Assembly (NCBI RefSeq): GCF_904848585.1
Contig: NZ_CAJHCR010000017.1
Coordinates: 101,526-165,525 of the forward strand
Direction of reading: 5' to 3'
DNA length: 64,000 bases
From: Paraburkholderia kirstenboschensis
GTDB taxonomy: Bacteria; Pseudomonadota; Gammaproteobacteria; Burkholderiales; Burkholderiaceae
Shown: positions 1 to 8,363 of the stretch, piece after piece
Layout: each line of letters begins with the position of its first letter
How positions within the stretch are numbered: the first letter of the stretch is position 1
Translations under genes and position numbers: made by a program
The notes under the pieces: generated by a model
Database searches by the model: none
The model's input: only the letters and a program-made list of their open reading frames with translations
What the model was told of the DNA's origin: nothing

Positions 1-39
1 AGCGGCGGCTCAACTTCACATTTGCAATAACGACTATCG

Positions 40-477
40 ATGAAAAGAATTTCTGTCCGTCGCTCGAGCGTTCATGGTCGCGGCGTCTTTGCGTTGCAGC
101 CGCTTAGCGCAGGTGAACTCATCATCGAGTACACCGGTACGGTTATGAGCTGGAAACGCGCGGTAACCCGCCATGCGAAATTCGGCACTGAGGGACATAC
201 GTTCCTGTTCGGGCTTGCCGACGGTCGGGTCATCGACGGCTCGATCGGCGGCAACAGCGCACGATGGATCAACCATGCGTGCGTCGCGAACTGTGAAGCC
301 GTCGAATCCGAGGGGAGAGTACTCATACACGCACTCGCGAATATCAGGGCCGGCGAGGAACTGTTTATCAGCTATGGACTGACGACAGAAGGCCGCGCTT
401 CGGCATCGGTACGAGCGCAGTACGCATGCCGTTGCGGTCACCGTCGTTGTCGCGGAACCATGCTCGGCCGCAGATGA
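40..477 (+). CDS. SET domain protein-lysine methyltransferase
   Basis: A 145-residue stand-alone SET protein, expected to transfer a methyl group from S-adenosylmethionine to lysine side chains. The SET core is visible as RWINHACVANC (75-85, the N-H-x-C-x-x-N-C signature) and GEELFISYG (105-113). A Cys-rich post-SET tail follows with C130, C132 and C137 in the CxCG...CRGTML pattern. Length is normal for the short bacterial SET proteins, which have no other domains. The ATG is the first codon of the open frame; no strong ribosome site is seen. It stands alone, with the next gene convergent. The substrate cannot be read from the sequence. Confidence 0.9.
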   Translation: MKRISVRRSSVHGRGVFALQPLSAGELIIEYTGTVMSWKRAVTRHAKFGTEGHTFLFGLADGRVIDGSIGGNSARWINHACVANCEAVESEGRVLIHALANIRAGEELFISYGLTTEGRASASVRAQYACRCGHRRCRGTMLGRR

Positions 478-597
478 CGCAGCGGTAGCGTTCCGGCTGC
501 GTGCCTTGTAACGGCGACAGTCGGTCCGTCCGATATTCAACGGTCACCCGCGCTGAACGCTTTGCTCTACGCGGCGATGCATCCAGGAAGCGCTTTC

Positions 598-1062
598 CTA
601 TGGCTTTTCGTTCGAAAGCGTAGCGATCCTTCGCGCGTGCAGGCGTTCACGAAGTAGGACCTTGGCTACAACCGGTAAGTCTGCGGCAAGCTCATTGCAA
701 CTTTTGTGAGCCAGCACCAGGTTGGCGAGTCGCCAGGAGCCGCCGTCCTTTTCTGACAAAAGATGTTCCAACGTCACGTCGCCAGTTCCAAGCGCAACGC
801 CGCAGTAAAAGCAGTTGTCCCCGTCGCGCGCTCGCAAGCTCTTCAGGCGTGCCGCCCGCTTCTTCTGGCTCGGGTTCGCGGTATCTCGGGATCGCGGCGC
901 GGACGGTAAAGTACCGTTTCCCGCCGGCCGCAGAAGTCTGATCGCCATCGGCTCCATGCGGATGACTTCGGCTGCCCCCTTCTCGAGCAGCGCAATCGCC
1001 CGCGATAAGGAACAGTTCGCCACCGCGGCGCCGTTCAGATCGAAGACCGCAACCGCTGACAT
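598..1062 (-). CDS. HNH endonuclease family protein
   Basis: A 154-residue protein whose C-terminal half is an HNH nuclease fold with a structural zinc knuckle: C84-x2-C87, the metal-site E99-H100, N114, H119 and C122. The N-terminal 45 residues (AVFDLNGAAVANCSLSRAIAL) match the lead-in domain common to stand-alone HNH proteins, which have no sequence-specificity domain. These proteins are predicted DNA nicking or cleaving enzymes; the cellular role here is unknown. It is followed on the same strand by a small membrane-peptide gene with no obvious shared promoter. Family assignment is firm, activity inferred. Confidence 0.85.
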   Translation of the reverse strand: MSAVAVFDLNGAAVANCSLSRAIALLEKGAAEVIRMEPMAIRLLRPAGNGTLPSAPRSRDTANPSQKKRAARLKSLRARDGDNCFYCGVALGTGDVTLEHLLSEKDGGSWRLANLVLAHKSCNELAADLPVVAKVLLRERLHARRIATLSNEKP

Positions 1063-1096
1063 GATTTGTCGGGCCTTAATCAGTCAACGTAGATGC

Positions 1097-1291
1097 TCAT
1101 CCGCGGCTCGCCAGGGCGCGCTCGATCTTCTGATCGGTCTTGTACTGGCTCAGTGCGTAGACGGACCAGATTGCGGCAGGAATCCAGCCGATCAGCGTAA
1201 TCTGAAGCAGCAGGCAGACTATTCCCGCGAACGACCGCCCGATCGTGAAGAACTGAAGCCATGGGAAAATCAGGGCGAGCAATAAACGCAT
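1097..1291 (-). CDS. YqaE/Pmp3-family small membrane protein
   Basis: A 64-residue hydrophobic protein with two transmembrane helices (about 3-24 and 28-47) and a short charged cytoplasmic tail ending KTDQKIERALASRG. The arrangement and the GWIPAAIWSVYAL segment fit the YqaE/Pmp3 proteolipid family, stress-associated inner-membrane proteins linked to membrane potential and salt tolerance in other organisms. An AAAGGA ribosome site lies just upstream of the ATG. The bacterial role is poorly defined. Confidence 0.85.
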   Translation of the reverse strand: MRLLLALIFPWLQFFTIGRSFAGIVCLLLQITLIGWIPAAIWSVYALSQYKTDQKIERALASRG

Positions 1292-1615
1292 TTTTGTCCT
1301 TTGTTGATTGAGGTTTTCTCAGAAAGCACCGACGCCGGTCGTGAGACGAAGATGCTCCGGTAGCGGTGAGTATCAAAAGGCCTGGCGTTTCGTGTTATCG
1401 GCCGCGTCCCGCGAAACCTTGAGTTCGTCGACGGCGGGACGGGTGTCGCAGGGAGGCGCTTTAGCTGGCCGGCTTCCCTGGCGGGGCCATGTCCGCTGCT
1501 TTGGAGAGCGTAGACAAACGCCGGCGACGGTATGGAATGTGCTGGAACCACTGCGACGGCCGGGCCTCGCACAATTCCGCCAACGACCGCCCTGGCCGGA
1601 GAAGGGAGAGATTCC
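1292..1615. other. Intergenic stretch, no gene supported
   Basis: About 320 bases between the divergent YqaE-like gene and the gene at 1616. Open frames cross it in several registers, but none has a ribosome site or recognisable protein. It presumably holds the promoters of both flanking units; no consensus promoter was identified. Confidence 0.5.
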
Positions 1616-1912
1616 ATGACTCATCAGGACTTTGTTCGTCAGCTTGCGATGATGCTTCGCGATATGCCGCGTGGCGTTACTGCGGAGCTCAGCGATTGCA
1701 TGGTGGCGTACTGGAACGGGCACTCCGTCGTCTTCGCCTTCCTTTGCGAGCGTGGGACCGGAGCGGTAGAGGAGGAGTTCGACATTGACGATTATGTCTG
1801 GGAAGACTGGCGGCCAACCTTCGAAAACTGGCTTGCACGGCCCGTGTTCAGCGCCAGCCCGGAGGTTGAGCTCTGGCTGAGAGATGCTCCGCCGCACGAG
1901 GCCGGTGCGTGA
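1616..1912 (+). CDS. Hypothetical acidic protein (paralogue of the gene at 10184)
   Basis: A 98-residue soluble protein with no recognised domain. The start is set by the ribosome site GAAGGGAGAG seven bases upstream of the ATG; an upstream in-frame extension has no such site. The core MMLRDMPRGVTAELSDCMVAYWNG, split by position, aligns with a similar stretch in the protein encoded at 10184-10717, so the window carries two members of one family. It ends one base before the ligD start, so the two genes are very probably co-transcribed and translationally coupled. Function unknown. Confidence 0.75.
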   Translation: MTHQDFVRQLAMMLRDMPRGVTAELSDCMVAYWNGHSVVFAFLCERGTGAVEEEFDIDDYVWEDWRPTFENWLARPVFSASPEVELWLRDAPPHEAGA

Positions 1913-1913
1913 A

Positions 1914-3881
1914 ATGGGGCGCTGGAGTCGCGGGCGTGGAAAAGCAGTTGCCAGTCCGTTGCAATCGGAAGAGGGCGCGCTGCCGCTGCTGATTTCGCCC
2001 CAGCTAGCCACACTCGTAGACCGCGCCCCGAAAGGCGGCGACTGGTCCTACGAAATAAAATTCGACGGCTATCGCGTGATGACGCGTATTGAACGCGGTA
2101 TCACCCAGATTTTTACCCGCAACGGACACGACTGGACTGCGCGCATGCCGCGGATAGCCGATGCCTGCAACGCCCTACAGGTTGACGACGCCTGGCTTGA
2201 CGGGGAGGCGGTCGTACTCGACTCGGGCGGCCGCCCCGATTTCAACGCGCTGCAGAATGCCTTCGACCGGCGCAGCACGGCCGACATTGTCATGTTCGTA
2301 TTTGACATCCTCTGGTTGAATGGTGTCGATCTGCGTGAGCAGCCATTGCGTTCCCGCCGCGCGCTCCTGCGCGAACTGATGGAGCAGGCGACATCCGACG
2401 CGATACGCTTTTCGGAAGACTTTCCGCAGGACCCCGTGTCTCTTGTCGCCTCCGCATGCAAGATGAAGCTTGAGGGCATCATCGGCAAGAGGGCGGACGC
2501 GCCTTACCGTTCCGGTCGCTCGACGGACTGGATCAAACTCAAGTGCCAGGCCAGGCAGGAGTTCGTTGTAGGCGGCTTCACGCGGGCGAAGGGCGCGCGG
2601 GCGGGAGTGCAATCGCTGCTGCTTGGCGTGCATGAAAAGGACGGTTCATTGCGTTACGCGGGCAGCGTGAGGCCGTACTTTTCATCCCGCGCCGCGTCCG
2701 CCTTCCTGACGAGAGCAGACTCCGTGCGCCGCGAGGCCACTGCCTTCTACAACCCGCCGAAGCCCGAGAAGGAACGGGATTATCTGTGGCTCGATCCGTC
2801 GATCGTCGTTGAATGCTCGTTTCTCGAATGGACGCCGGGCGGCGAAGTGCGTCACCCCGTCTTCCATGCTGTGCGCGACGACAAGCCCGGGTCCGCAGTC
2901 AGCGAAGAGCCGATGGTGACCGTAGAGTGCGACGAGCCAGTGGAAGCTGACGCCGGCTCTACACGGGAAGTGGCGGGCGCCAAGGGCGCAGTGAAGATCG
3001 GCGGCATCCGGATCACCAATCCGCAGCGTGTTCTGGACGAAGTCACCGGCCACACAAAGAGGGAACTGGTCGAGTACTACTCAGCCATCGCTGAGTGGGC
3101 GCTGCCGTATCTGCATAACCGTCCGCTCGCCCTCGTTCGCGCCCCGGAAGGAATCAAGGGCGAGCTTTTTTTCCAGAAGCACAGTGAGAGAGCCCGCATT
3201 CCGGGTGTCGTCGAACTGCCTCCCGAGTTGCATCCACGTCACCCTCCGTTACTGGTCGCGGGCAGCGAACAGGCGCTCGTTGGCTTGGCACAGATGAGCG
3301 TTATCGAGATCCACACGTGGAACGCCGTCGCGCCGGACCTCGAGCATCCCGATCGCATCATCTTCGATCTCGATCCGGACCCTGCGCTGCCATGGACCGC
3401 GATGCTGGAAGCCGCCAGTTTGATGAAGGTCGTGCTCGACGAGATCGGCCTGCACTCCTTTCTTAAGACGAGCGGCGGCAAAGGCTTTCACATCGTTGTG
3501 CCTCTCACTCGCCGACAGGGATGGAGCGAAACCAAGGCGTTCGCCCACGGGGTTGCGAAGCATATCGCGCACGTCGTGCCGCAGCGATTTTCGGCAGTGC
3601 TCGGCCCTAAGAATCGCGTCGGAAAAATTTTTATCGACTATTTGCGCAACAGCCGTGGGGCGAGCACAGTTGCCGCCTTCTCCGTGCGCGCCCGCCCCGG
3701 CATGGGTGTCTCAATGCCTGTCTCCTGGGACGAACTTCGGGAAATTAGCCGCGGCGATGAGTGGACAATGACTAAAACCGTCGAGCGTCAGAGATCGCTG
3801 AAAAAAGACCCGTGGCAGGGCTACTGGCAGACGCGGCAGGGCATCACGGCAGCCATGCGGCGCGCAGTGGGTCTGGCTTGA
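1914..3881 (+). CDS. ligD: ATP-dependent DNA ligase LigD, ligase plus polymerase domains only
   Basis: A 655-residue non-homologous end-joining enzyme that seals double-strand breaks with Ku. The adenylation domain comes first, with the nucleotidyl lysine in YEIKFDGYR (about residue 49), followed by the OB-fold region with DWIKLKC. The primase-like polymerase domain follows, with FDLDPDP metal ligands near residue 485, SGGKGFH and FIDYLRN. The usual N-terminal 3'-phosphoesterase domain of three-domain LigD proteins is absent. The ATG at 1914 follows the upstream stop by one base; an earlier ATG at 1884 would overlap that gene. No ku gene is present in the window. Confidence 0.93.
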   Translation: MGRWSRGRGKAVASPLQSEEGALPLLISPQLATLVDRAPKGGDWSYEIKFDGYRVMTRIERGITQIFTRNGHDWTARMPRIADACNALQVDDAWLDGEAVVLDSGGRPDFNALQNAFDRRSTADIVMFVFDILWLNGVDLREQPLRSRRALLRELMEQATSDAIRFSEDFPQDPVSLVASACKMKLEGIIGKRADAPYRSGRSTDWIKLKCQARQEFVVGGFTRAKGARAGVQSLLLGVHEKDGSLRYAGSVRPYFSSRAASAFLTRADSVRREATAFYNPPKPEKERDYLWLDPSIVVECSFLEWTPGGEVRHPVFHAVRDDKPGSAVSEEPMVTVECDEPVEADAGSTREVAGAKGAVKIGGIRITNPQRVLDEVTGHTKRELVEYYSAIAEWALPYLHNRPLALVRAPEGIKGELFFQKHSERARIPGVVELPPELHPRHPPLLVAGSEQALVGLAQMSVIEIHTWNAVAPDLEHPDRIIFDLDPDPALPWTAMLEAASLMKVVLDEIGLHSFLKTSGGKGFHIVVPLTRRQGWSETKAFAHGVAKHIAHVVPQRFSAVLGPKNRVGKIFIDYLRNSRGASTVAAFSVRARPGMGVSMPVSWDELREISRGDEWTMTKTVERQRSLKKDPWQGYWQTRQGITAAMRRAVGLA

Positions 3882-4087
3882 GTACGCTTGGCCGCGGCGA
3901 ACGGCGGACGCGCGGCGACCGGGACGCAACCATCATGAAGTGGACATGCCATCGCGATAGGCAGGCTCCGACCCGAGGTGGACTTTCGATCTGCTCCGAA
4001 GCAGACATTCACGAGACAAACGAACGCAAGAAATTCTTGCGTTTCCATCTGACAATCAGTTGAAGTAGTAGCCGCAAATTGCGCCGG

Positions 4088-4714
4088 TCAGTCCGATATG
4101 CGTTTGAATCGATAGAGCGCGTAATGCTTTGCCGTTCCCGTTGGGATTGCACCAAACAGCATATTCATGTGAACTTGCATGTGTTCCTCAACCATCAGGT
4201 CGCCATGCTCGTCGAGGTAAAGCGCGGCCGACGAGTCTGTACTGTTCGGGCCGAACTCGGAGCGCCCCGTCCCACTGGCGCCACCCCATGCAATCTTTCC
4301 GTTTCGGCCCGTGCACACGAATCGGCCTTTGTCCTCCATCGAAGAGATGTACTCGACAGGTTGTCCAGTAGGAAAGGCAAGCGTCACAGTCGCCCTCCGG
4401 TCGTTCCAGGCGATTGCTCCGGACTGAGGGTATCTGCCCGTTTCCGCTGCGTGAAGCTCAGCAACCTCAAGAGCGCCTCTGAAAGGAAAGGCATAGTCGA
4501 TACGCAGGCTCTGCTGAGCCTGCCGGGCAACAGCATCGCCGTCCACCAGCAACCCACGTCCCTCATATTTTCCGCTGAGATCTGGACATACGCTTGATGC
4601 GTACGACGCAGGTTCGAGGTTCTTGCCACCTGCGCCTGGATAGCTCGCTGGTGAATGCAAACATCCGCAGCAAGCGATCGATGCCGTTGCGACAAACAGT
4701 GTACGCAGCCTCAA
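4088..4714 (-). CDS. Predicted lipoprotein, hypothetical
   Basis: A 208-residue exported protein. I place the start at a TTG preceded by AAAGGA, because translation from there gives a classic lipoprotein signal (MRLRTLFVATASIACCGCLH, Cys cluster at 15-18); the longer frame from 4792 would bury it. The mature part begins CPDLSGKYEGRG and has a beta-rich composition with no recognised domain. It is probably anchored in the outer membrane facing the periplasm. The neighbouring GST gene upstream is on the same strand but about 170 bases away, so co-transcription is uncertain. Confidence 0.7.
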   Translation of the reverse strand: MRLRTLFVATASIACCGCLHSPASYPGAGGKNLEPASYASSVCPDLSGKYEGRGLLVDGDAVARQAQQSLRIDYAFPFRGALEVAELHAAETGRYPQSGAIAWNDRRATVTLAFPTGQPVEYISSMEDKGRFVCTGRNGKIAWGGASGTGRSEFGPNSTDSSAALYLDEHGDLMVEEHMQVHMNMLFGAIPTGTAKHYALYRFKRISD

Positions 4715-4886
4715 TTCTGGTCCTTTGTTATGGCGCTCGACAACCCGGGATTCTCGATGGTCTCTTCCAAGTGTGGCTGTCGCAAATGTCAATGATAGGG
4801 ATTGTCAACGGTTGAGAGGCCCGCGTCGAGTGGCCGCTCCTGGCCGGCTGCCGTCCCGCAGGCAAGATATGGCTTCGTGTCGGCGT

Positions 4887-5519
4887 TCAGAGCGGAGGCC
4901 TGCCCAGCTTGGCCCACTGCTGCACGGACTCCCGGTCCCATTGACGCGCTGCATACGATGCCAACTTCGCGGGAACGTCGTCGCCATTCATGACGAGGCG
5001 ATTTAGCATCAGCGCCAAGTCCGTGTCGGCGATACACCAATCGCCCAAGAGGTGGGATGCATCCTGGGAGAGAAGCCTGTCGGCTGCGAAGTACAGCTTT
5101 TGCACTGCCAACTCCGCTGCGGCTGTAAGAGCCGGAGCCTCCTTTTTGTAGAACACAACCTCCGTGGAGCGCTCCTGACGAATCGGCAACAGATCGCTTC
5201 TGAGCCACGCCTGGAGTTGGCGCGCCCGAGCCCGGAGATGTCGGTCAGGGGGATAAACGGGGGTTTCGGGGAAAGTATCGTCAAGATACTCAGTGATTGC
5301 CGATGACTCGGATAGCGCAAAATCGCCATGTACTAACGTGGGTACGCGCTGAGTCAGCGATTCGACGGCGTAACTCTGTTCACGATTAGCGCCGCGTCCA
5401 AGGTCAACCGCAAGCAGATCGAATGTTAGTTGCTTCTCCCGAAGCGCTACGAACACAGACATCGCGTACGGGCTTGCGAACTGCGCATCAGCATATAGAC
5501 GAAGCGGTGGCTCAAGCAT
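4887..5519 (-). CDS. Glutathione S-transferase, YfcF-like
   Basis: A 210-residue cytosolic GST. The N-terminal thioredoxin-like half has the cis-proline motif RVPTL (58-62) and the glutathione-binding ESSAI (71-75). The helical C-terminal half contains LLGDWCIADTDLALMLNRL, typical of the YfcF branch, which is linked to peroxide defence in Escherichia coli. Length is normal and both domains are complete. It stands alone, transcribed away from the region at 5520-5973. Assignment to the family is firm; YfcF subtype is by resemblance. Confidence 0.88.
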   Translation of the reverse strand: MLEPPLRLYADAQFASPYAMSVFVALREKQLTFDLLAVDLGRGANREQSYAVESLTQRVPTLVHGDFALSESSAITEYLDDTFPETPVYPPDRHLRARARQLQAWLRSDLLPIRQERSTEVVFYKKEAPALTAAAELAVQKLYFAADRLLSQDASHLLGDWCIADTDLALMLNRLVMNGDDVPAKLASYAARQWDRESVQQWAKLGRPPL

Positions 5520-5973
5520 GACACATCCTTGGTGACCGCTTGTTGAGCAGCTCGATGGAAGGAGCCTGAAGAGGAATGGGCATTGTCAGCGATCTGAGGC
5601 GTGATGTCGAACGGCCGATTTTGGCCCGGTTAATGCCTGATCGGACGCGCCCCGTCCGGGGCGCCGTATGAGATGCTCGTTCAGACAATGTAGCGCTTCG
5701 CGCGCCCGGATGTCGGACGACGCCTCGGGGGGCGCCCTTCTGCTCGCGCAAAAGCGGAAGCTGGCGCAACGCTTCTTCGTTGGCCGGGCCGATAGAAAGC
5801 GACGCGCATACGCCTTCATCGCCTCGTCGACCCTGCCCGTCTCCTCGATAGGCATTCCGTGGCTGAGTGCGCTTCGCGTCGGGAGCGGGCGACAGCAGGC
5901 TAGCAGTACGCATACTCGCCGACAGGCCCATTATTTGCCCCAGCGTCGTTAATTCGTGAAACAAGGAGGACCT
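5520..5973. other. Intergenic stretch, no gene supported
   Basis: Roughly 450 bases. Long open frames run through it on both strands because of the GC-rich code, but none has a start with a ribosome site or a recognisable fold. The right end carries the strong AAGGAGGA ribosome site of the gene at 5974. Confidence 0.5.
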
Positions 5974-6186
5974 ATGGCAGACCAGCATAAACCCGGCGAG
6001 ACCGTTAAGACATCCGGGATTTACAAGGTAGTGAAGGAGGGTGGAGGCGGCCCGGAATTCGAGGTCACCTGTGTCGAAGGGGAGCATTTTCCGCCGACCC
6101 GCTCGGGCAAGGGCGCGCACTATGAACTGGTCCACGGCGCGACGCATTCGCATAAGCACAGCGAGCTTGGCAGCGGCGACAATTAG
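5974..6186 (+). CDS. YjzC-like small protein
   Basis: A 70-residue soluble protein. The sequence KPGETVKTSGIYKV followed by GEHFPPTRSGKGAHYELV matches the YjzC-like family, short proteins with a GxxxPxSGxY-type opening and no assigned biochemical function. The start is certain: an almost perfect ribosome site AAGGAGGA lies four bases before the ATG, suggesting high expression. The tail is His-rich (HGATHSHKHSELG). Co-directional with the lipoprotein gene 110 bases downstream. Confidence 0.8.
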   Translation: MADQHKPGETVKTSGIYKVVKEGGGGPEFEVTCVEGEHFPPTRSGKGAHYELVHGATHSHKHSELGSGDN

Positions 6187-6297
6187 CGAGGCTATGGAAC
6201 GCCCGGATGGCCCGCGTTGAGGGAACGGTGCAGCGCGGCAGGCCGTTGATCGGTGCGGGCGCGTAGCCAGGTTCGGCGTTGCCGGGAGGGCGGCGAT

Positions 6298-6576
6298 ATG
6301 ACCAGACGATGGACAGTCGTGGCGGCAATGTTCGCTTCGACCTTTCTGCTCGGCTGCGCGGTCCGCAGCATCAGAGTGAACTGGGCCGCGCTCAGAAAAG
6401 CCGGCTACGATCCGTCGCCCTGGTATGACGATCCGTATTACCCCGATGACCTGCAAGCGGCACAGCGCCTCGTGGACTACTGGTTTCAGACCGAATGTCA
6501 GGTCGCAGTCGGGTTGACGGGCGTGAATGTCCTGACGGTCAGGGGGCCAAGCCCGGGAACCCGATCTGCCGCCTGA
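6298..6576 (+). CDS. Small predicted lipoprotein
   Basis: A 92-residue protein with a lipoprotein signal: basic start MTRRW, hydrophobic segment VVAAMFASTFLLGC, and Cys20 in a good LLGC lipobox. The mature part is rich in Tyr, Asp and Pro (SPWYDDPYYPDDLQAAQ) and unrecognised. A GGGAGGG ribosome site sits seven bases upstream. It is probably membrane-anchored on the periplasmic side. No partner is evident. Confidence 0.65.
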   Translation: MTRRWTVVAAMFASTFLLGCAVRSIRVNWAALRKAGYDPSPWYDDPYYPDDLQAAQRLVDYWFQTECQVAVGLTGVNVLTVRGPSPGTRSAA

Positions 6577-6721
6577 CATGGGCGGAAAAGCCCATAACGC
6601 GGCGAATAGCGACGCGCTCCCCCAGGAAGCTCGCGGGCACGTATGAGCCGACGGTTCCGCGCTCTGCATCTGATGCATAGCCGGTGGCAGAATGATTGCC
6701 CTGATCTCAACGGAGACTGGC

Positions 6722-7614
6722 ATGTCGATCTTGGTAGGCACTGCTTCGTGGACAGACAAGACGCTGGTCGAGTCGGGCGCCTTTTATCCTCCCGGCTGCA
6801 ATAGCGCAGAAGCTCGTCTGCGGTATTACGCAAGCGTGTTCCCCCTGGTCGAAGTCGATTCCTCGTACTACGCGATGCCGAGCGCGACCAACAGTGCCCT
6901 ATGGGTTGAGCGCACACCCCCTGGGTTCGTCTTTGACGTGAAGGCCTTCCGGCTGTTCACCGGCCACCAGACCGAGCCGCGATTTTTTCCGAAAGATCTT
7001 CAGGCAGCCCTTCCAAGCACCGGCAAGAAGAACCTCTATACAAGGACATCCCGCAAGCGGTGCTGGATGAACTGTGGGCCCGCTTTTTTGAGGCGCTGCA
7101 GCCGTTACATGTGGCCGGCAAGCTAGGCTCGGTGCTTTTTCAGTTTCCTCACTGGATCACCGCGGTACCGAAAGCCAGGGAGCACGTTGAACACTGTGCG
7201 GAGCGCATGCATCCGTTCCTCACCGCATTTGAGTTCAGGCATGAGAGCTGGTTGGGCGAAAAGCACCGGGAGTCGACGCTCGCAATGGAGCGGGAACGCG
7301 GCATTGTGCACGTCATTGTCGATGCGCCGGAGGGAGTGTCAAAACGCGCACACACCGTTTGGGAGGCGACCTCTCCGGAACTCGCGATCGTACGGCTGCA
7401 CGGCCGCAATGCAGACACGTGGTCGGGCGCCGAATCGGCCGCCGATCGCTTCAACTATGAGTACTCGGAGGACGAATTGCGCTCGCTCGCGCCGGACATC
7501 CAGGCGATTGCGAAGAACGTCGGACGCACGCACGTCCTGTTCAACAACTGCTATAGGGACGTCGCACAGCGCAACGCGGGAATGATGACCCTGCTGCTCA
7601 GCGAGCGACCGTAG
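6722..7614 (+). pseudogene. DUF72 family protein, broken by a one-base frameshift
   Basis: Two overlapping frames together make one complete DUF72 (YecE-like) TIM-barrel protein of about 297 residues. The first frame begins MSILVGTASWTDKTL and is intact through GKKNLY. The second frame continues KDIPQAVLDELWARFFEAL to the natural end. Family members read NLYYKDIP at the junction, so one base (probably T) is missing near 7038-7040. Downstream motifs (GSVLFQFPHW, FEFRHESW, RLHGRN) are all preserved, so the damage is recent or a sequencing error. The ATG at 6722 has a GGAGA site. DUF72 biochemistry is unassigned. Confidence 0.85.
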
Positions 7615-7787
7615 GGGTAAGCATACTTCCTTCCAATGTAACCGTAGCTGATCAATATATGCTATGCGATGCAAGGCGGTGAAGTTACTTCGCCCATCTA
7701 TCACGTCGCACAATCAGCCTTTCCGGCTTTGGAGCAGAATGTTATCTGCATAGTATTATTAACGCACAGTAACAGGAGAGCGCGAAT

Positions 7788-8315
7788 ATGTCGTGGTCAT
7801 TCCAAGTGGACGACAACCATTCGATAGGGTTTGGACTTGATTCCGACGGTGCCGAGTATGTGTACGGCGATGCTTCAAGTTTTATTTTTGAGCACGAGTT
7901 AAGCACGCCGATCCCGTCGCGGCTCAAAAACGCGGTTGCTAGCTGGTCGATTCGCACGCCTGCGTCGTCCGATGCCAGTCTTGACCCCGCTGGCTCTGGT
8001 CTCTACCAAGCCGTGCGCGCAGCCCCGGGGAAGGTTCACGCGATGATCCAATTTCATGGTGCCAACGAGTACAACCGTGCAGACTTAATAGGAGCCACGA
8101 TCTGCGTTCCGCAAAACCGTTTTGCACTTGTTCGAAAGCAGTTGGAGATAGCGGTCACGTCTCGCCTTCCCACGCAGACGATCATCGTGCTGGATTTCAA
8201 TCAGTTCAATAATCACGAAGGGACAACGATCCCCACGCTACCCACGTTTATGACCTATGGAAAGCCGGTAATGTCTAGCCGGATGCAGATCACGACTCGC
8301 AGAATCGTCGACTAG
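7788..8315 (+). CDS. Hypothetical protein, AT-richer pair, first gene
   Basis: A 175-residue soluble protein with no recognised domain, opening MSWSFQVDDNHSIGFGLDSDG. It has no signal peptide and no membrane segment. Codon use is clearly less GC-biased than the genes around it, as in the following gene, which suggests joint acquisition. An AGGAGAG ribosome site precedes the ATG. The next gene starts 48 bases downstream on the same strand, so the two probably form one unit. Confidence 0.65.
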   Translation: MSWSFQVDDNHSIGFGLDSDGAEYVYGDASSFIFEHELSTPIPSRLKNAVASWSIRTPASSDASLDPAGSGLYQAVRAAPGKVHAMIQFHGANEYNRADLIGATICVPQNRFALVRKQLEIAVTSRLPTQTIIVLDFNQFNNHEGTTIPTLPTFMTYGKPVMSSRMQITTRRIVD

Positions 8316-8363
8316 GGGAACCGTTCGCTTGAAGCTCTTTTTTAGTCAGAAACGAACAAAAAC

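Noticed and set aside
5512..6759. A 415-codon open frame on the minus strand
   Set aside because: It runs antisense through the YjzC-like gene and a lipoprotein gene that have strong ribosome sites. Its translation is rich in Arg, Ser and Pro with no fold, a GC-bias artefact.
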